Below, in pieces: positions 15,934 through 24,510 of a stretch of DNA of 39,039 nucleotides. The notes below the pieces were generated by a model that was not told where the DNA came from, did not search any database, and saw nothing but the letters and a program-made list of their open reading frames with translations. Both the position numbers and the translations under genes were made by a program. This DNA comes from Akkermansiaceae bacterium (GTDB lineage Bacteria > Verrucomicrobiota > Verrucomicrobiia > Verrucomicrobiales > Akkermansiaceae): positions 1 through 39,039 of the forward strand of contig SUVJ01000018.1 of assembly GCA_015062045.1 (NCBI GenBank), in the 5' to 3' direction. The number at the start of each line of letters is the position of its first letter. The first letter of the stretch is position 1.

Positions 15934-17772
15934 ATGTCAAGTACTCAAAAAACTCTGATCAAGTTGTTTGTCGTGCTGCTCCTGAGTGGCAGCGCGCTAT
16001 TCCTGCCGGACATGCTTAACACACCGGAAGAAACCTTAATCAACCCGATTCAGGCACGTGTGGTAGCATTGTTCATCTTTGCTGCATTGATGTGGATTTT
16101 GGAGGTGATCCCGATTTGGACAACCTCTGTTGCGGTGATTGCCCTCACGCTTTTTGCCACCTCTAACCAATCTCTCAACTTCCTCAAAGAACAGAGATTC
16201 GACATGAAGGAGGTGCACAGCGTTATTGAAAAAGTTACCACCCCCGAGGCCTGCCCCACTGCCGTAAAGAAGTTCATAGAAGCCCCGGATCCTGACAATC
16301 CCGGCCAAAAGCGCATGGAGTCCCCGCTGGCTCAAATCAAGGCAGATGTCAAAACCAAGCTCAACAAAAAAGGCCAGCTCAGCAATGATGACCTGTACAT
16401 GGTTGTGACCAGCAGCTACATGAACTACGCTGACAAATGCGCTAAAACGGCAGATAAACTTGATAAGGCTGAAAAGAAATCTGATGCAGATACTCAATTG
16501 ATTGCCGACTATCGCACCACGGCAGACGAGCTTTACAAGGCTGCCGGTGCCTTTAACGCCAAAGAGAACCGCACCGCCCTCAAGGATGTCAAGATTGTCA
16601 ACCTCACCCAACAGAAGAGCATTTTTGCCACCTTTGCAGACCCCATCATCCTGCTCTTCCTCGGCGGATTCTTCCTGGCAGATGCCGCTACCAAGTACCG
16701 CTTGGACGTCAACTTAGCCCGCGTACTGCTCAAGCCCTTCGGCACGAATCCCAAGTATGTATTGCTGGGCTTGATGAGTGTTACCGCCGTATTCTCCATG
16801 TTCATGAGCAACACGGCAACCGCCGCCATGATGCTTGCCCTGCTCACCCCCGTGCTGGCACTCTTTAAGCCGGAGGACCGCGGCCGCGCCGCCTTTGCAC
16901 TGTGCATTCCCGTTGGCGCCAACGTGGGCGGCATCGGCACGCCCATCGGCACGCCGCCCAACGCCATCGCGCTTAAGTTCATGCAAGACATCGGTCTGGA
17001 TGTTTCCTTCGGCAAGTGGATGGCCTTCGGCATTCCGTTTGTGGTTGTCATGCTCTTTATAGCATGGATTGTGCTGCTCAAGATGTTCCCGATTTCTCAG
17101 AAGAGCCTCGACCTTTCCACCGAGCTGAAAGGCAAGTTCCTCAAGACCCCCAAGGCCATCATCGTTTACATCACCTTCATCGTAACCATCCTCATGTGGG
17201 TGATTCCCAAGGATTACCATGGGCTGGATTCCAACTCCGTAGCCATCATCCCCATTGCCGTGTTCTCCATTACGGGTGTTATCACCAAGAAGGATTTGAA
17301 GGCCATGAGCTGGGATGTGCTGTGGCTGGTAGCCGGTGGCTTTGCCTTGGGTGTAGCCCTCAGCGAGACCAACCTGGCCAAGGATATGATTAACGCCATT
17401 CCCTTCGGCACATGGGATTCCACCATCCTGCTCATCGGGGCCAGCTGCATCTGCCTCTTCATGGCCACCTTTATGAGCCATACGGCAACCGCCGCCCTGT
17501 TGGTACCGATTCTGGGTGGTGTAGCCAGCGCCATGTTGGCCGCAGGCTCCATGGATAGCGCAGGCGCAGTAGCCCTGCTGGTAACGGTAGCCTTTGCCTC
17601 CTCTCTGGGTATGGCACTGCCGATTTCCACCCCGCCCAACGCCATGGCCTATGCCACCGGCCACGTTGAGCAGAAGGGCATGGCTGTTTCCGGCACCATC
17701 CTGTGCATACTCGGCTTGGTCATTACCATTGTGATGATGACCCTGCTCGGCAGCGCCGGCTTCTTCGGCTGA
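15934..17772 (+). CDS. SLC13/DASS anion (dicarboxylate) transporter with large insert
   Basis: Inner-membrane carrier of the divalent anion:sodium symporter family, which takes up succinate and related dicarboxylates or other anions. Membrane segments include IKLFVVLLLSGSALFLP, VVALFIFAALMWILEVIPIWTTSVAVIAL and FADPIILLFLGGFFLADA. The first family motif is SNTATAAM with the GGIGTPIGTPPNAI loop. The second repeat has SHTATAAL instead of SNT, and SLGMALPISTPPNAMAY. The length of 612 aa exceeds the usual 450-490, because about 135 charged helical residues (about 85-220, e.g. KTADKLDKAEKKSDADTQLIADYRTT) are inserted between the second membrane segment and the first hairpin domain. It is the first gene of an operon with kinase, regulator and porin; the next gene starts 33 bases after its stop. 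Confidence 0.93.
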   Translation: MSSTQKTLIKLFVVLLLSGSALFLPDMLNTPEETLINPIQARVVALFIFAALMWILEVIPIWTTSVAVIALTLFATSNQSLNFLKEQRFDMKEVHSVIEKVTTPEACPTAVKKFIEAPDPDNPGQKRMESPLAQIKADVKTKLNKKGQLSNDDLYMVVTSSYMNYADKCAKTADKLDKAEKKSDADTQLIADYRTTADELYKAAGAFNAKENRTALKDVKIVNLTQQKSIFATFADPIILLFLGGFFLADAATKYRLDVNLARVLLKPFGTNPKYVLLGLMSVTAVFSMFMSNTATAAMMLALLTPVLALFKPEDRGRAAFALCIPVGANVGGIGTPIGTPPNAIALKFMQDIGLDVSFGKWMAFGIPFVVVMLFIAWIVLLKMFPISQKSLDLSTELKGKFLKTPKAIIVYITFIVTILMWVIPKDYHGLDSNSVAIIPIAVFSITGVITKKDLKAMSWDVLWLVAGGFALGVALSETNLAKDMINAIPFGTWDSTILLIGASCICLFMATFMSHTATAALLVPILGGVASAMLAAGSMDSAGAVALLVTVAFASSLGMALPISTPPNAMAYATGHVEQKGMAVSGTILCILGLVITIVMMTLLGSAGFFG

Positions 17773-17805
17773 TAATAATATAAACCAAACTCCACCCACC
17801 TGAGC

Positions 17806-19230
17806 ATGTTGCCCGCACACATAACAGAGCCGTTAGAGAGACTCAACCGCGTCTACTTCAACGACCCCGGGCGCACCATCAGCATCTCCCAAGGTGAAAT
17901 GCTGGTGGCTCAGGGGGAGGAGTGCCACCGCCTCTACCTCTTGCTGGAGGGGGCTCTGGTGGCCTACCGACAGGCAGAAACCATCAGCGGCTCGGACCTC
18001 CCCACGGCTATAGCCCGCAAGCACGAGGTGTTCCGCGCCGGCCCCGGCTCTTACGTGTGTGTGCAGGCTTTCTTCTCCCGCACCTACCACAGCTCTAACG
18101 ACATTGTGGCGGTGGAAGATACCAAACTTGCCTACATAGATGACACCACCCCGGCAGAGGAGGAGGCCACCTACGGCACGCTGGAGCACCAATTCATACC
18201 CGTGCTCATGCACGAGCTGGCGGCACGCAACATACGCATATTCAGCCACGCCACGGCAAAAGAGGAGGCCCAACGCCTGCTGCAACGGGCAGAAATGGCC
18301 TCCACCCTGGCACAGCTCTCTGCCGGTATTGCGCATGAGCTCAACAACGCCGTGGGCGTTATCACCCGCCGCACGGAGTTTGTGGCTGAGCACATGGCAG
18401 AGTTTTTGGCAGAGGAAGATAAGCTCAACGCCAAACTCTTCCGCTTTGGCTATGAGGACACAGCCTTTACCGCCGCCAGTGAGCTGCGCACGCTGGCCCG
18501 CAAATATGAGCGAGAGCTCAACCTGCCACAGCCCGCCGCCAAGGTGCTGGCACACATCATACCCGACACCAAAACACTGGTTAAATACGGGCCGGACTTT
18601 GTACGCCACGTCAAGTTCAACTACAAATACTGGGAGCTGGGGCATGATTTGAGAGACATGCAGGTAGCAGCCAAACACGCCACGGGCATTGTACGCGCCG
18701 TCAAACTGTTGGGTGGCGGCAACTCCACCCGCCAAGAGGGGGTAGACGTGCGGGAGTCCGTCAACGATGCCATGAACCTGCTTACCAACAAACTCAAACA
18801 CGTAACGGTGGAAACGGACCTGAAACCCTGCCCCCCGCTTACCGCAGATTTGACAGAGCTGGTGCAGATTTGGACCAACATCATCAAAAACGCCTTGGAT
18901 GCCATGCAACAAGCTGCCACCCCCTCCCCCACCATCAGAATCTCTACAGATTCTTTCACCTCAGAGGGCATGCACCTGCTGCCGGAGGAATATGTGCGGG
19001 TATCCATCTCCAACAACGGTCCGGATATCCCCGAGGATATCCACGAAAAAATCTTTCAACCTAACTTCACAACCAAAAAATTGGGGCTGGACTTCGGGCT
19101 CGGCCTCGGCTTATCCATTGTCCGCCGCTTGGTGGACAGTTATAACGGCACCATTGAGCTCACCAGTGCCAATGGTCTAACATCCTTCTCTATCAACCTT
19201 CCAACCACACAAATCAATGGAAAAAATTAA
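17806..19230 (+). CDS. Sensor histidine kinase with N-terminal CRP-like domain
   Basis: Predicted cytoplasmic histidine kinase, 474 aa, with no membrane segment. Residues 20-115 are a cyclic-nucleotide-binding (CRP-type) beta-roll: ISISQGEMLVAQGEECHRLYLLLEGALVAY. The phosphate-binding cassette GELALL...RAA is not recognisable (GSYVCVQAFFSRTYHSSNDI), so it may sense something other than cAMP. The dimerisation and phosphoacceptor domain has LAQLSAGIAHELNNAVGVI with His177. The ATPase domain shows the N box NIIKNALDAMQQ, a G1-like SNNGPDIPEDIHEKIFQP, and FGLGLGLSIVRRLVDSYNG. Its 3' end overlaps the response regulator by 14 bases, which indicates translational coupling and a cognate pair. Confidence 0.93.
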   Translation: MLPAHITEPLERLNRVYFNDPGRTISISQGEMLVAQGEECHRLYLLLEGALVAYRQAETISGSDLPTAIARKHEVFRAGPGSYVCVQAFFSRTYHSSNDIVAVEDTKLAYIDDTTPAEEEATYGTLEHQFIPVLMHELAARNIRIFSHATAKEEAQRLLQRAEMASTLAQLSAGIAHELNNAVGVITRRTEFVAEHMAEFLAEEDKLNAKLFRFGYEDTAFTAASELRTLARKYERELNLPQPAAKVLAHIIPDTKTLVKYGPDFVRHVKFNYKYWELGHDLRDMQVAAKHATGIVRAVKLLGGGNSTRQEGVDVRESVNDAMNLLTNKLKHVTVETDLKPCPPLTADLTELVQIWTNIIKNALDAMQQAATPSPTIRISTDSFTSEGMHLLPEEYVRVSISNNGPDIPEDIHEKIFQPNFTTKKLGLDFGLGLGLSIVRRLVDSYNGTIELTSANGLTSFSINLPTTQINGKN

Positions 19231-19690
19231 TATTATCTGCATCGATGACCAGCAAGAAGTGCTGGACTCCGTCATGAGAGACCTGCGTCCTCTCACCCCG
19301 CTTATTCGCTTGGAAGAGGCCTCCGGCGTGGAGGACTGCCTGAGCCTGATGGATCAAATAGACAGCGACGGCGACTTAGTGGGTATCGTTATCTCAGACC
19401 AAGTTATGCCCGGTGCCAGTGGCACAGATCTGCTGGCCAAGGTTGCAAGTGACAAGCGCTTTGCCAAAACCCGCAAAGTATTGCTCACCGGCCAAGCCAC
19501 GCATGCAGACACCATCAACGCCATCAACGAGGGGCACTTGGACAACTACATCGAAAAACCCTGGCAGCCGGAGAAACTGTTGGGCATTGTCAAAAAATTG
19601 CTCACACTTTACGTGCTTGACATGGGCTTGGACCACACGGAATACATGAGCGTGCTGGATCAACAGACCCTGTTCTCCAAACTGCGCTGA
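19217..19690 (+). CDS. Single-domain response regulator (REC), 157 aa
   Basis: A CheY-like receiver domain occupies residues 4-125, with the acidic pair D10-D11, phosphoacceptor D61 in IVISDQVMPG, T91 in VLLTGQA, and K114 in YIEKPW. The LTGQA...INEGHLDNYIEKPW form is typical of receivers of the RpfG/HD-GYP type, but no output domain is present. The remaining 30 residues form one helical extension (VLDMGLDHTEYMSVLDQQTLFSKLR). It must act by protein contact or as a phosphate shuttle rather than by binding DNA. It overlaps the end of the kinase gene and is followed 13 bases later by the porin gene. Confidence 0.93.
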   Translation: MEKINIICIDDQQEVLDSVMRDLRPLTPLIRLEEASGVEDCLSLMDQIDSDGDLVGIVISDQVMPGASGTDLLAKVASDKRFAKTRKVLLTGQATHADTINAINEGHLDNYIEKPWQPEKLLGIVKKLLTLYVLDMGLDHTEYMSVLDQQTLFSKLR

Positions 19691-19703
19691 ACAAAGCTGA
19701 AGC

Positions 19704-20975
19704 ATGATGAACAAATCTCTCTTACTCCTCGCGGCACTGCCGGCCACCTTACCGGCAGTGGCGGCAGAACCTGCAAAATCCACAGATTGGGCAGATGAGG
19801 TCAAAAAAGCCCTCGTTGTCTATGAAAATAAGGATACCTTCATCAACAAGGTAAACTTTACCATACGCCAGCAGTGGCAAATGGCATCCGTTCAGCCCAA
19901 CGGCAGTAACGGGCTGCACCTCAGAAAAGGCGCTGCCCCCTTCAACAGCGAATTCCGCCGCTCTTGGTTAGGCCTTAATGTCAACATGAGCTCCGGCACG
20001 CAGTTCAACATCATCGGGCGTGTGGGTGGCCTGCCCTCCCGCAGCACTTACACCTCCACCGGCAGAACCAAGCGCAACTTTACCTATACGGACCTTTACT
20101 CCGTTTGGGTAAAACAAAATATACCCGCCGTTAAGGGTCTCAGCATAAAAGCCGGTAAGTTTGCCCCCAACTTTACCTTGGATTACCGAATCTCCAACGC
20201 CAACATCACCTGTGTGGAGCGCTCCTACATCTGCAACCAGTTCGGCATGGACACCAACTGGGGTGTTGAGCTTAATTACACCTCACCGGACAAAAAGAAC
20301 ATACTCTACTTAGAGCTTATGGCCAACGACCGCGCTTGTGCATCCAAAAAAATGGATCACGGAGACGTTTACCGCGATGGCCGTGGCCTGAAAGGCGAGT
20401 TCGGGTGGGAGGACAAATGCTTCATCATTCTGGGTGGCACGCATAAGTTTGATGTAACGGAGAAAGGCTACCAAGCCATCTCCGCAGAATACATGCATGA
20501 CTTTAACAACGCCTACCACGGCCGCCGAAACCCCGGTGCCAACAACTACGGTTTAGGCTTTAAGGATGCCCTCTCCATCGGTTACGAGATGAAGCAGGAT
20601 AAACTCACCCTCCAAGCCAACGTAGTAGCCGCCTTTGAACAGCAAACGGGGCACGGCACCAACAACATCGGCTTGCAGCTACAGCCCATTTACGCCATTC
20701 ACCCGCAGGTGGACCTCGTGTTCCGCTACACGGGTATGACCGGCGATGGTGCCTGCAAACTGAGTGGAGACCGCTACATTTACACACAAACCTATGCAGA
20801 CGCTTGGGTGGACAGCCTGCACGCCTTCTACTTCGGGGTAGACTTATACGCCTCTGCCAAGCATAAGGATGCCGCCAAACTCATGTTCGGTGCAGAGTAC
20901 ACCACCGCCCGCAAGGATGGCTCAGACTGCTACAACGGCTGGGAGTTCACCACTGCCTTACGCTTCAATTTCTGA
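19704..20975 (+). CDS. Outer-membrane porin-like beta-barrel protein
   Basis: Signal peptide MMNKSLLLLAALPATLPAVAAEP with cleavage near AVA-A. The mature protein has alternating amphipathic beta strands with aromatic girdle residues (FNIIGRVGG, DLYSVWVKQNI, GVELNYTSP, GLGFKDALSIGYEMKQDKLTLQANVVAAFEQQTG, LHAFYFGVDLYASAK). It ends in ...EFTTALRFNF, with the terminal phenylalanine expected for Bam-inserted barrels. The segment VKGLSIKAGKFAPNFTLDYRISNANITCVERS resembles phosphate-selective (OprO/OprP-like) porins, where GKFxP is common. At 423 residues it would suit a 16-stranded porin. Several cysteines are present. As the last gene of the operon it probably lets the DASS substrate through the outer membrane. 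Confidence 0.8.
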   Translation: MMNKSLLLLAALPATLPAVAAEPAKSTDWADEVKKALVVYENKDTFINKVNFTIRQQWQMASVQPNGSNGLHLRKGAAPFNSEFRRSWLGLNVNMSSGTQFNIIGRVGGLPSRSTYTSTGRTKRNFTYTDLYSVWVKQNIPAVKGLSIKAGKFAPNFTLDYRISNANITCVERSYICNQFGMDTNWGVELNYTSPDKKNILYLELMANDRACASKKMDHGDVYRDGRGLKGEFGWEDKCFIILGGTHKFDVTEKGYQAISAEYMHDFNNAYHGRRNPGANNYGLGFKDALSIGYEMKQDKLTLQANVVAAFEQQTGHGTNNIGLQLQPIYAIHPQVDLVFRYTGMTGDGACKLSGDRYIYTQTYADAWVDSLHAFYFGVDLYASAKHKDAAKLMFGAEYTTARKDGSDCYNGWEFTTALRFNF

Positions 20976-20998
20976 TTGAGCAATCAACCTTATTCTCT

Positions 20999-21034
20999 AA
21001 AAGCACCGCACCCCTCATATGCGGTGCTTTTTCT
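20999..21034 (+). terminator. Intrinsic terminator closing the DASS-porin operon
   Basis: AAAAGCACCGCA (20999-21010) and TGCGGTGCTTTT (21020-21031) form a perfect 12-bp stem followed by TTCTG. Confidence 0.9.
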
Positions 21035-21050
21035 GTTGACTTTGTCTCAC

Positions 21051-21240
21051 GTTCGCCCGCCCGGGCGAACCATCATGCCCCGCTATCATGCAAGGAGCGC
21101 GGCGGGATGGCAGTAAGAAAAATTGACGCCATCACAATCAAGCGAAGACGACATAACCTGCGACATAATTAAGCCCTAAATTCTCATATATACCTTATGC
21201 TAATTCATTTACACGCGACATAACACGCGACATTGTTTAC
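21051..21240. repeat. Palindrome and four GCGACATAA-type repeats in an intergenic gap
   Basis: The gap 20976-21360 has no gene. GTTCGCCC (21051-21058) pairs with GGGCGAAC (21063-21070). Further on, the nCGACATAA word occurs at 21147-21156, 21159-21168, 21213-21222 and (as CGCGACATTG) 21225-21234, as two pairs 12 bases apart. Function unknown; the pairing suggests binding sites for a dimeric protein. Confidence 0.5.
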
Positions 21241-21288
21241 ACTGCAATGCTAACGCTCTCCCCCTCGCTGTTTACAGGGTCATCCAAA

Positions 21289-21318
21289 AAGCCGCCGCTG
21301 ATTTCTCAGCGACGGCTT
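21289..21318 (-). terminator. Terminator of the PEP-CTERM gene (minus strand)
   Basis: AAGCCGCCGCTGA (21289-21301) and TCAGCGACGGCTT (21306-21318) form a 13-bp stem with one mismatch. Read on the minus strand it is followed by TTTGG. Confidence 0.7.
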
Positions 21319-21360
21319 GATTACATTTACCGATTAATCTCGGGAAACTTTTTCTCCGCT

Positions 21361-22818
21361 TTAGCGGCGGCGGCGGCGGGCTGCAAGGGCAGCCAAAGCC
21401 AGCAGGCTCATCGTCGCCGTCGTCGGCTCAGGGATGGTGGCTTTTACGACAATAGCCTGCTTGCTGCTTGTCGGCATAATCAGCTCGCTGTTAGGCCCAA
21501 TCACAATTGAACCGGAAACCTCAGCGTCTTCCAAAAATAAAATCTCTAAGCCGCTTATTGTTTCGGGTATGAAGGCGGTGCCGTCTTCCAGCACGAAATT
21601 AATATCCACCCCGCTCTGAATCATGGAACTATAAGTATTGTCAATAACGGAGCCTGAACCTTCCATTAATGTGAAGGTGTGTTCACCACCGGCAGCCAGC
21701 ATCTCATTTGTCACAATAAAGGTATAAGACAAATTATCTGTATTAAGAGTTACATCGCCATCGCCCTCAAAAGACAGGCCAGCAGCATCACCACTTACCA
21801 CGAGATCTGATAAGCTCAATTCCAAACTGGCTCCGGTTGCAACGTTAATCGTAGTACCCGTTTCTGCAATCTGTAAATCTGTAATGCTAACTTGACCATT
21901 CTTCACATTAACGGCATCAAAATCAGCAACCCTCAAAGAGTCGTTATATGCTGTATTGGTGTCACCAATGTTGAGGGTAGAAGTACCCTCCACTTTGGAG
22001 CCTTTGGTACCGCCACCACTTACAGTACCGGTAATATCTCCTCCGGTAATGGTAACATGAGCATTTCCCTTTACCGTATCTTGGTCACCGGCAGCATAAA
22101 CATTACCATTAATTGTACCACCGGATATAGTAACTGTTGAGTCATTCAAAACGACCCCGTAATCTTTGCGACCGCCACCGTACACATCAGCGTTGATGGT
22201 ACCGCCGGAAATATTCAACTTGGTGTATCCCGTAGAGCCACCATTAGTACCTGCATATACCTTATTATTAATAGTGCCCCCGGAGATGTTAACCTCTATA
22301 CCACCATCAGCAGCGGTACCACAGTGACGGCCACCGCCACCCATAATAGCTTCCTCTGCCCCGGAGCCGGCAACACCTAATGTACCGCCACTCACATTAA
22401 TTTCAATAGAACCTACATTTACAGCATCTCCCAAGTTTTCAAGGATTGCATCTAAATATGAAGAAGTGTTAATACAATTACCACCTTTTAAAGAGGTTGC
22501 CGTACCACCCGTCATATTGATGATGACACCATCCTTCAACGTGACCCCATCAGTATCAGCATAATAGCCGTTCTCTAAGGTTTTATGATTGAACTCCAAA
22601 CCACCGGCAAGAGATTTCTCCAAATTTGCCCCCTCAGTAATATTTGTCGTTATCGAGCTTACACCGCTACCATTTTGAGTGCTATCCAAACCATAAAATG
22701 GCCCGATTTCGCTACTATTATGCGTAACCGTGATTGCACCGGTAGGTACAGTATCCGCCATAACACATGCGGTTCCTGTTATTAAAACAAATAACGCAGT
22801 TGGTAAATGTAATTTCAT
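21361..22818 (-). CDS. Secreted beta-helix protein with PEP-CTERM-like tail
   Basis: Surface or secreted protein of 485 aa. The signal peptide begins MKLHLPTALFVLITG and cleaves near CVMADT. The body consists of short Gly-rich repeats around ISGGTI (VNISGGTINNKVYAG, LNISGGTINADVYGG, VTISGGTINGNVYAAG, VTITGGDITGTVSGGG), about 20 residues each, as in right-handed parallel beta-helices of Akkermansia-type autotransporter-like proteins. The tail IPEPTTATMSLLALAALAAR followed by basic residues is a PEP-CTERM sorting signal: PEP motif, hydrophobic helix, Arg cluster. In other bacteria exosortase cleaves this tail. The start is set at 22818 because the preceding 67 in-frame codons do not look like a signal peptide. 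No exosortase gene is in the window. Confidence 0.85.
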   Translation of the reverse strand: MKLHLPTALFVLITGTACVMADTVPTGAITVTHNSSEIGPFYGLDSTQNGSGVSSITTNITEGANLEKSLAGGLEFNHKTLENGYYADTDGVTLKDGVIINMTGGTATSLKGGNCINTSSYLDAILENLGDAVNVGSIEINVSGGTLGVAGSGAEEAIMGGGGRHCGTAADGGIEVNISGGTINNKVYAGTNGGSTGYTKLNISGGTINADVYGGGRKDYGVVLNDSTVTISGGTINGNVYAAGDQDTVKGNAHVTITGGDITGTVSGGGTKGSKVEGTSTLNIGDTNTAYNDSLRVADFDAVNVKNGQVSITDLQIAETGTTINVATGASLELSLSDLVVSGDAAGLSFEGDGDVTLNTDNLSYTFIVTNEMLAAGGEHTFTLMEGSGSVIDNTYSSMIQSGVDINFVLEDGTAFIPETISGLEILFLEDAEVSGSIVIGPNSELIMPTSSKQAIVVKATIPEPTTATMSLLALAALAARRRRR

Positions 22819-22882
22819 GATTATCTTGATAATTAAATTGTTAATGTATGCATGCAGGGTATTTTTACCCGCACGGGGAGCA

Positions 22883-22909
22883 GTATATCTCATTTTTAAT
22901 GAGATATAC
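22883..22909. repeat. ATCTCATT..AATGAGAT hairpin, copy 1
   Basis: GTATATCTCATT (22883-22894) and AATGAGATATAC (22898-22909) form a perfect 12-bp stem with a TTT loop, 65 bases upstream of the PEP-CTERM gene start. GCAG precedes it, as in the copies at 34660 and, inverted, 35720. Confidence 0.7.
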
Positions 22910-23032
22910 CCGTGAGTACTGACTTTAAGGGCTTTATACAACAATAGAGAAATGAAAAATATATAATTCCTATCTTTATTGTATGCTATAAAGCGTTGAT
23001 TTTTAATTGTTATTAGCAAAAAAGGCTTGTCA

Positions 23033-23053
23033 TCTCATTAAAAATGAGATACG
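23033..23053. repeat. ATCTCATT..AATGAGAT hairpin, copy 2 / possible minus-strand terminator
   Basis: ATCTCATT and AATGAGAT form an eight-bp stem. Read on the minus strand the hairpin is followed nine bases later by TTTTTT, so it may terminate the recO operon, whose stop is at 23151. Copies 1 and 2 bracket an AT-rich spacer of about 120 bases with no gene. Confidence 0.55.
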
Positions 23054-23150
23054 CAGCCCCGGAATGGGTGGGGGTGGTGGAAGGAGATACGAAGAGAGAT
23101 GCTCCCGCCTCGGCAAGTCTGTCGCCACAGGTTGCAGAACGCAGTATGGG

Positions 23151-23681
23151 TCAGATAAACTCGGCAAATTGCAAGCGACCGTCGGGAAGGGATTGGAAAT
23201 GGCGCAGGAGGGATTGATGCGGGGGCATAGCGGGGGAGTAGATGCCGTGAAGGGTAGCGAGGCGTTTTTCGAAGTGCTCTAACACCGCGAGGCGAGGTGA
23301 GGAGGCTGCCACGTAATCCAACGCGCCGCTGATGAGTTTATGCCACTCTGCAGAGCCATCCCCGGGCTCTACCGTGGCAAGCAGCAGGCGGCACATATAG
23401 CCGGCCAAGTACAGGCGGGATAATTCGCCACGCAGGGGCAAGCGTGGGGAGACAAGCTCTGCACTGTGCAGGGTGGCTAAATCCCCCTTGGAGGGCATGG
23501 AGAACACGAGCTCACATTCAAAAAAGGAGTCTATGCGCCCGGTAAAGTCACTGCCGGGTTTGCGGGCATTGCGGGCAGCCGTACGCAAGATACCATGGGA
23601 GGCGGTACACCATACAACAATCAGCCCGTGGTCTCCCAACGGGCTGAGTTTAAGGATGGTGCCGGTATCTCGCTCTTTCAT
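23151..23681 (-). CDS. recO: DNA repair protein RecO, short form
   Basis: RecO loads RecA onto SSB-coated single-stranded DNA in the RecFOR pathway. The N-terminal OB fold begins MKERDTGTILKLSPLGDHGLIVVWCTASHGILRTAARNARKPGSDFTGRID, like the RecO pattern with G-(L/I)-x-x-x-ARGAR-x-x-x-S...G-x-L-x-P. The helical C-terminal half has ELSRLYLAGYMCRLLLATVEPG. It stops at 176 residues against the usual 230-250, and the zinc-finger part is missing, as in some other phyla. It starts 28 bases after the stop of the TPR gene and is the last gene of the minus-strand run. Divergent but recognisable. Confidence 0.8.
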   Translation of the reverse strand: MKERDTGTILKLSPLGDHGLIVVWCTASHGILRTAARNARKPGSDFTGRIDSFFECELVFSMPSKGDLATLHSAELVSPRLPLRGELSRLYLAGYMCRLLLATVEPGDGSAEWHKLISGALDYVAASSPRLAVLEHFEKRLATLHGIYSPAMPPHQSLLRHFQSLPDGRLQFAEFI

Positions 23682-23709
23682 GGAGCCGGGTGTAAGGGCT
23701 GCTGCTAAC

Positions 23710-24510
23710 TTATTTGGTGAAGTTCTCCGGCGAAGACTCTAAAATGCCGGAAAATTGAATCACCTGTTTATACGTTTGCAGGTAGGGGTCTCTGCTGTAG
23801 ATTTTATCAGCAGTTGACATTTCTTTAAGAGTTTTGGATTTATCTTTTGCAACGATGGCAAAAACAGATTGGCTGTAGTAATACAGGGGTGTAAAGGTAA
23901 GCGGGGTAATATCTTTCACCACGGCGCGAGCCTCATCTACCCGATTAAGCATGACAAGGCACACGAGTTTTCTGAACAGGAGGGCATGGGTCAGCCCCTC
24001 CATATCCTCTTTGTACTCAATCTCATACAGCAGGGAGTCACACATGGAGATACACTTTTCAAACTCCCCCCGGCCCAAATGGAGCAGGGAAAAATTGAGA
24101 TTAGCCACGGCGTCATCCGGCACAACGGTTTGCACCTTCTTCAACCAAGCCTCTGCTGCGTCAAAGTTTTTCTGAGCCAAGTGAGCGGCAGCGCGCAGGT
24201 TCCACACATTCGGGTTTTTGGCATAAATACCCTCGCAAACGTCTAAACACTGTTGGCACATGTCCAGAGAGCCCTTGGAGTACGCCCACTTAGCCGCGGC
24301 AAATTGGTTCATATACTGTTGACGCTGAGCAGCCGGTAGGTTAGACAGCTCATTTACCCAGTTGGGGATATCATCCACAACCTCCTCCTCCGGCCTGCTC
24401 GGCTGAGCAGGGGTATCGGCGTCGTCACCAAAAACATCAACTGTGGGCAGGTTTGAAGCCATGAGCGGGTAAGCCATGGCAGCCATTATAAAGAATACGG
24501 ATTTTTTCAT
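23710..24510 (-). CDS. Exported TPR-like protein, 266 aa
   Basis: Signal peptide MKKSVFFIMAAMAYPLMASN, cleaved around ASN. A short acidic, Pro-rich linker follows (DDADTPAQPSRPEEEVVDD), then helical repeats of tetratricopeptide type, for example AKNPNVWNLRAAAHLAQKNFDAAEAWLKKVQTVVPDDAVANLNFSLLHLGRGEFEKCISMCDSLL. Such proteins act as periplasmic scaffolds, but the partner is unknown. Its ATG overlaps the dxs stop codon by four bases (ATGA), which indicates translational coupling. Seven codons near the end (YYYSQSV) are Tyr-rich; otherwise nothing odd. Specific function not recognised. Confidence 0.78.
   Translation of the reverse strand: MKKSVFFIMAAMAYPLMASNLPTVDVFGDDADTPAQPSRPEEEVVDDIPNWVNELSNLPAAQRQQYMNQFAAAKWAYSKGSLDMCQQCLDVCEGIYAKNPNVWNLRAAAHLAQKNFDAAEAWLKKVQTVVPDDAVANLNFSLLHLGRGEFEKCISMCDSLLYEIEYKEDMEGLTHALLFRKLVCLVMLNRVDEARAVVKDITPLTFTPLYYYSQSVFAIVAKDKSKTLKEMSTADKIYSRDPYLQTYKQVIQFSGILESSPENFTK

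Noticed and set aside
16714..17820. Minus-strand open frame of 368 codons opposite the DASS gene
   Set aside because: Gly/His/Gln-rich shadow translation with no domain; the DASS gene is certain.
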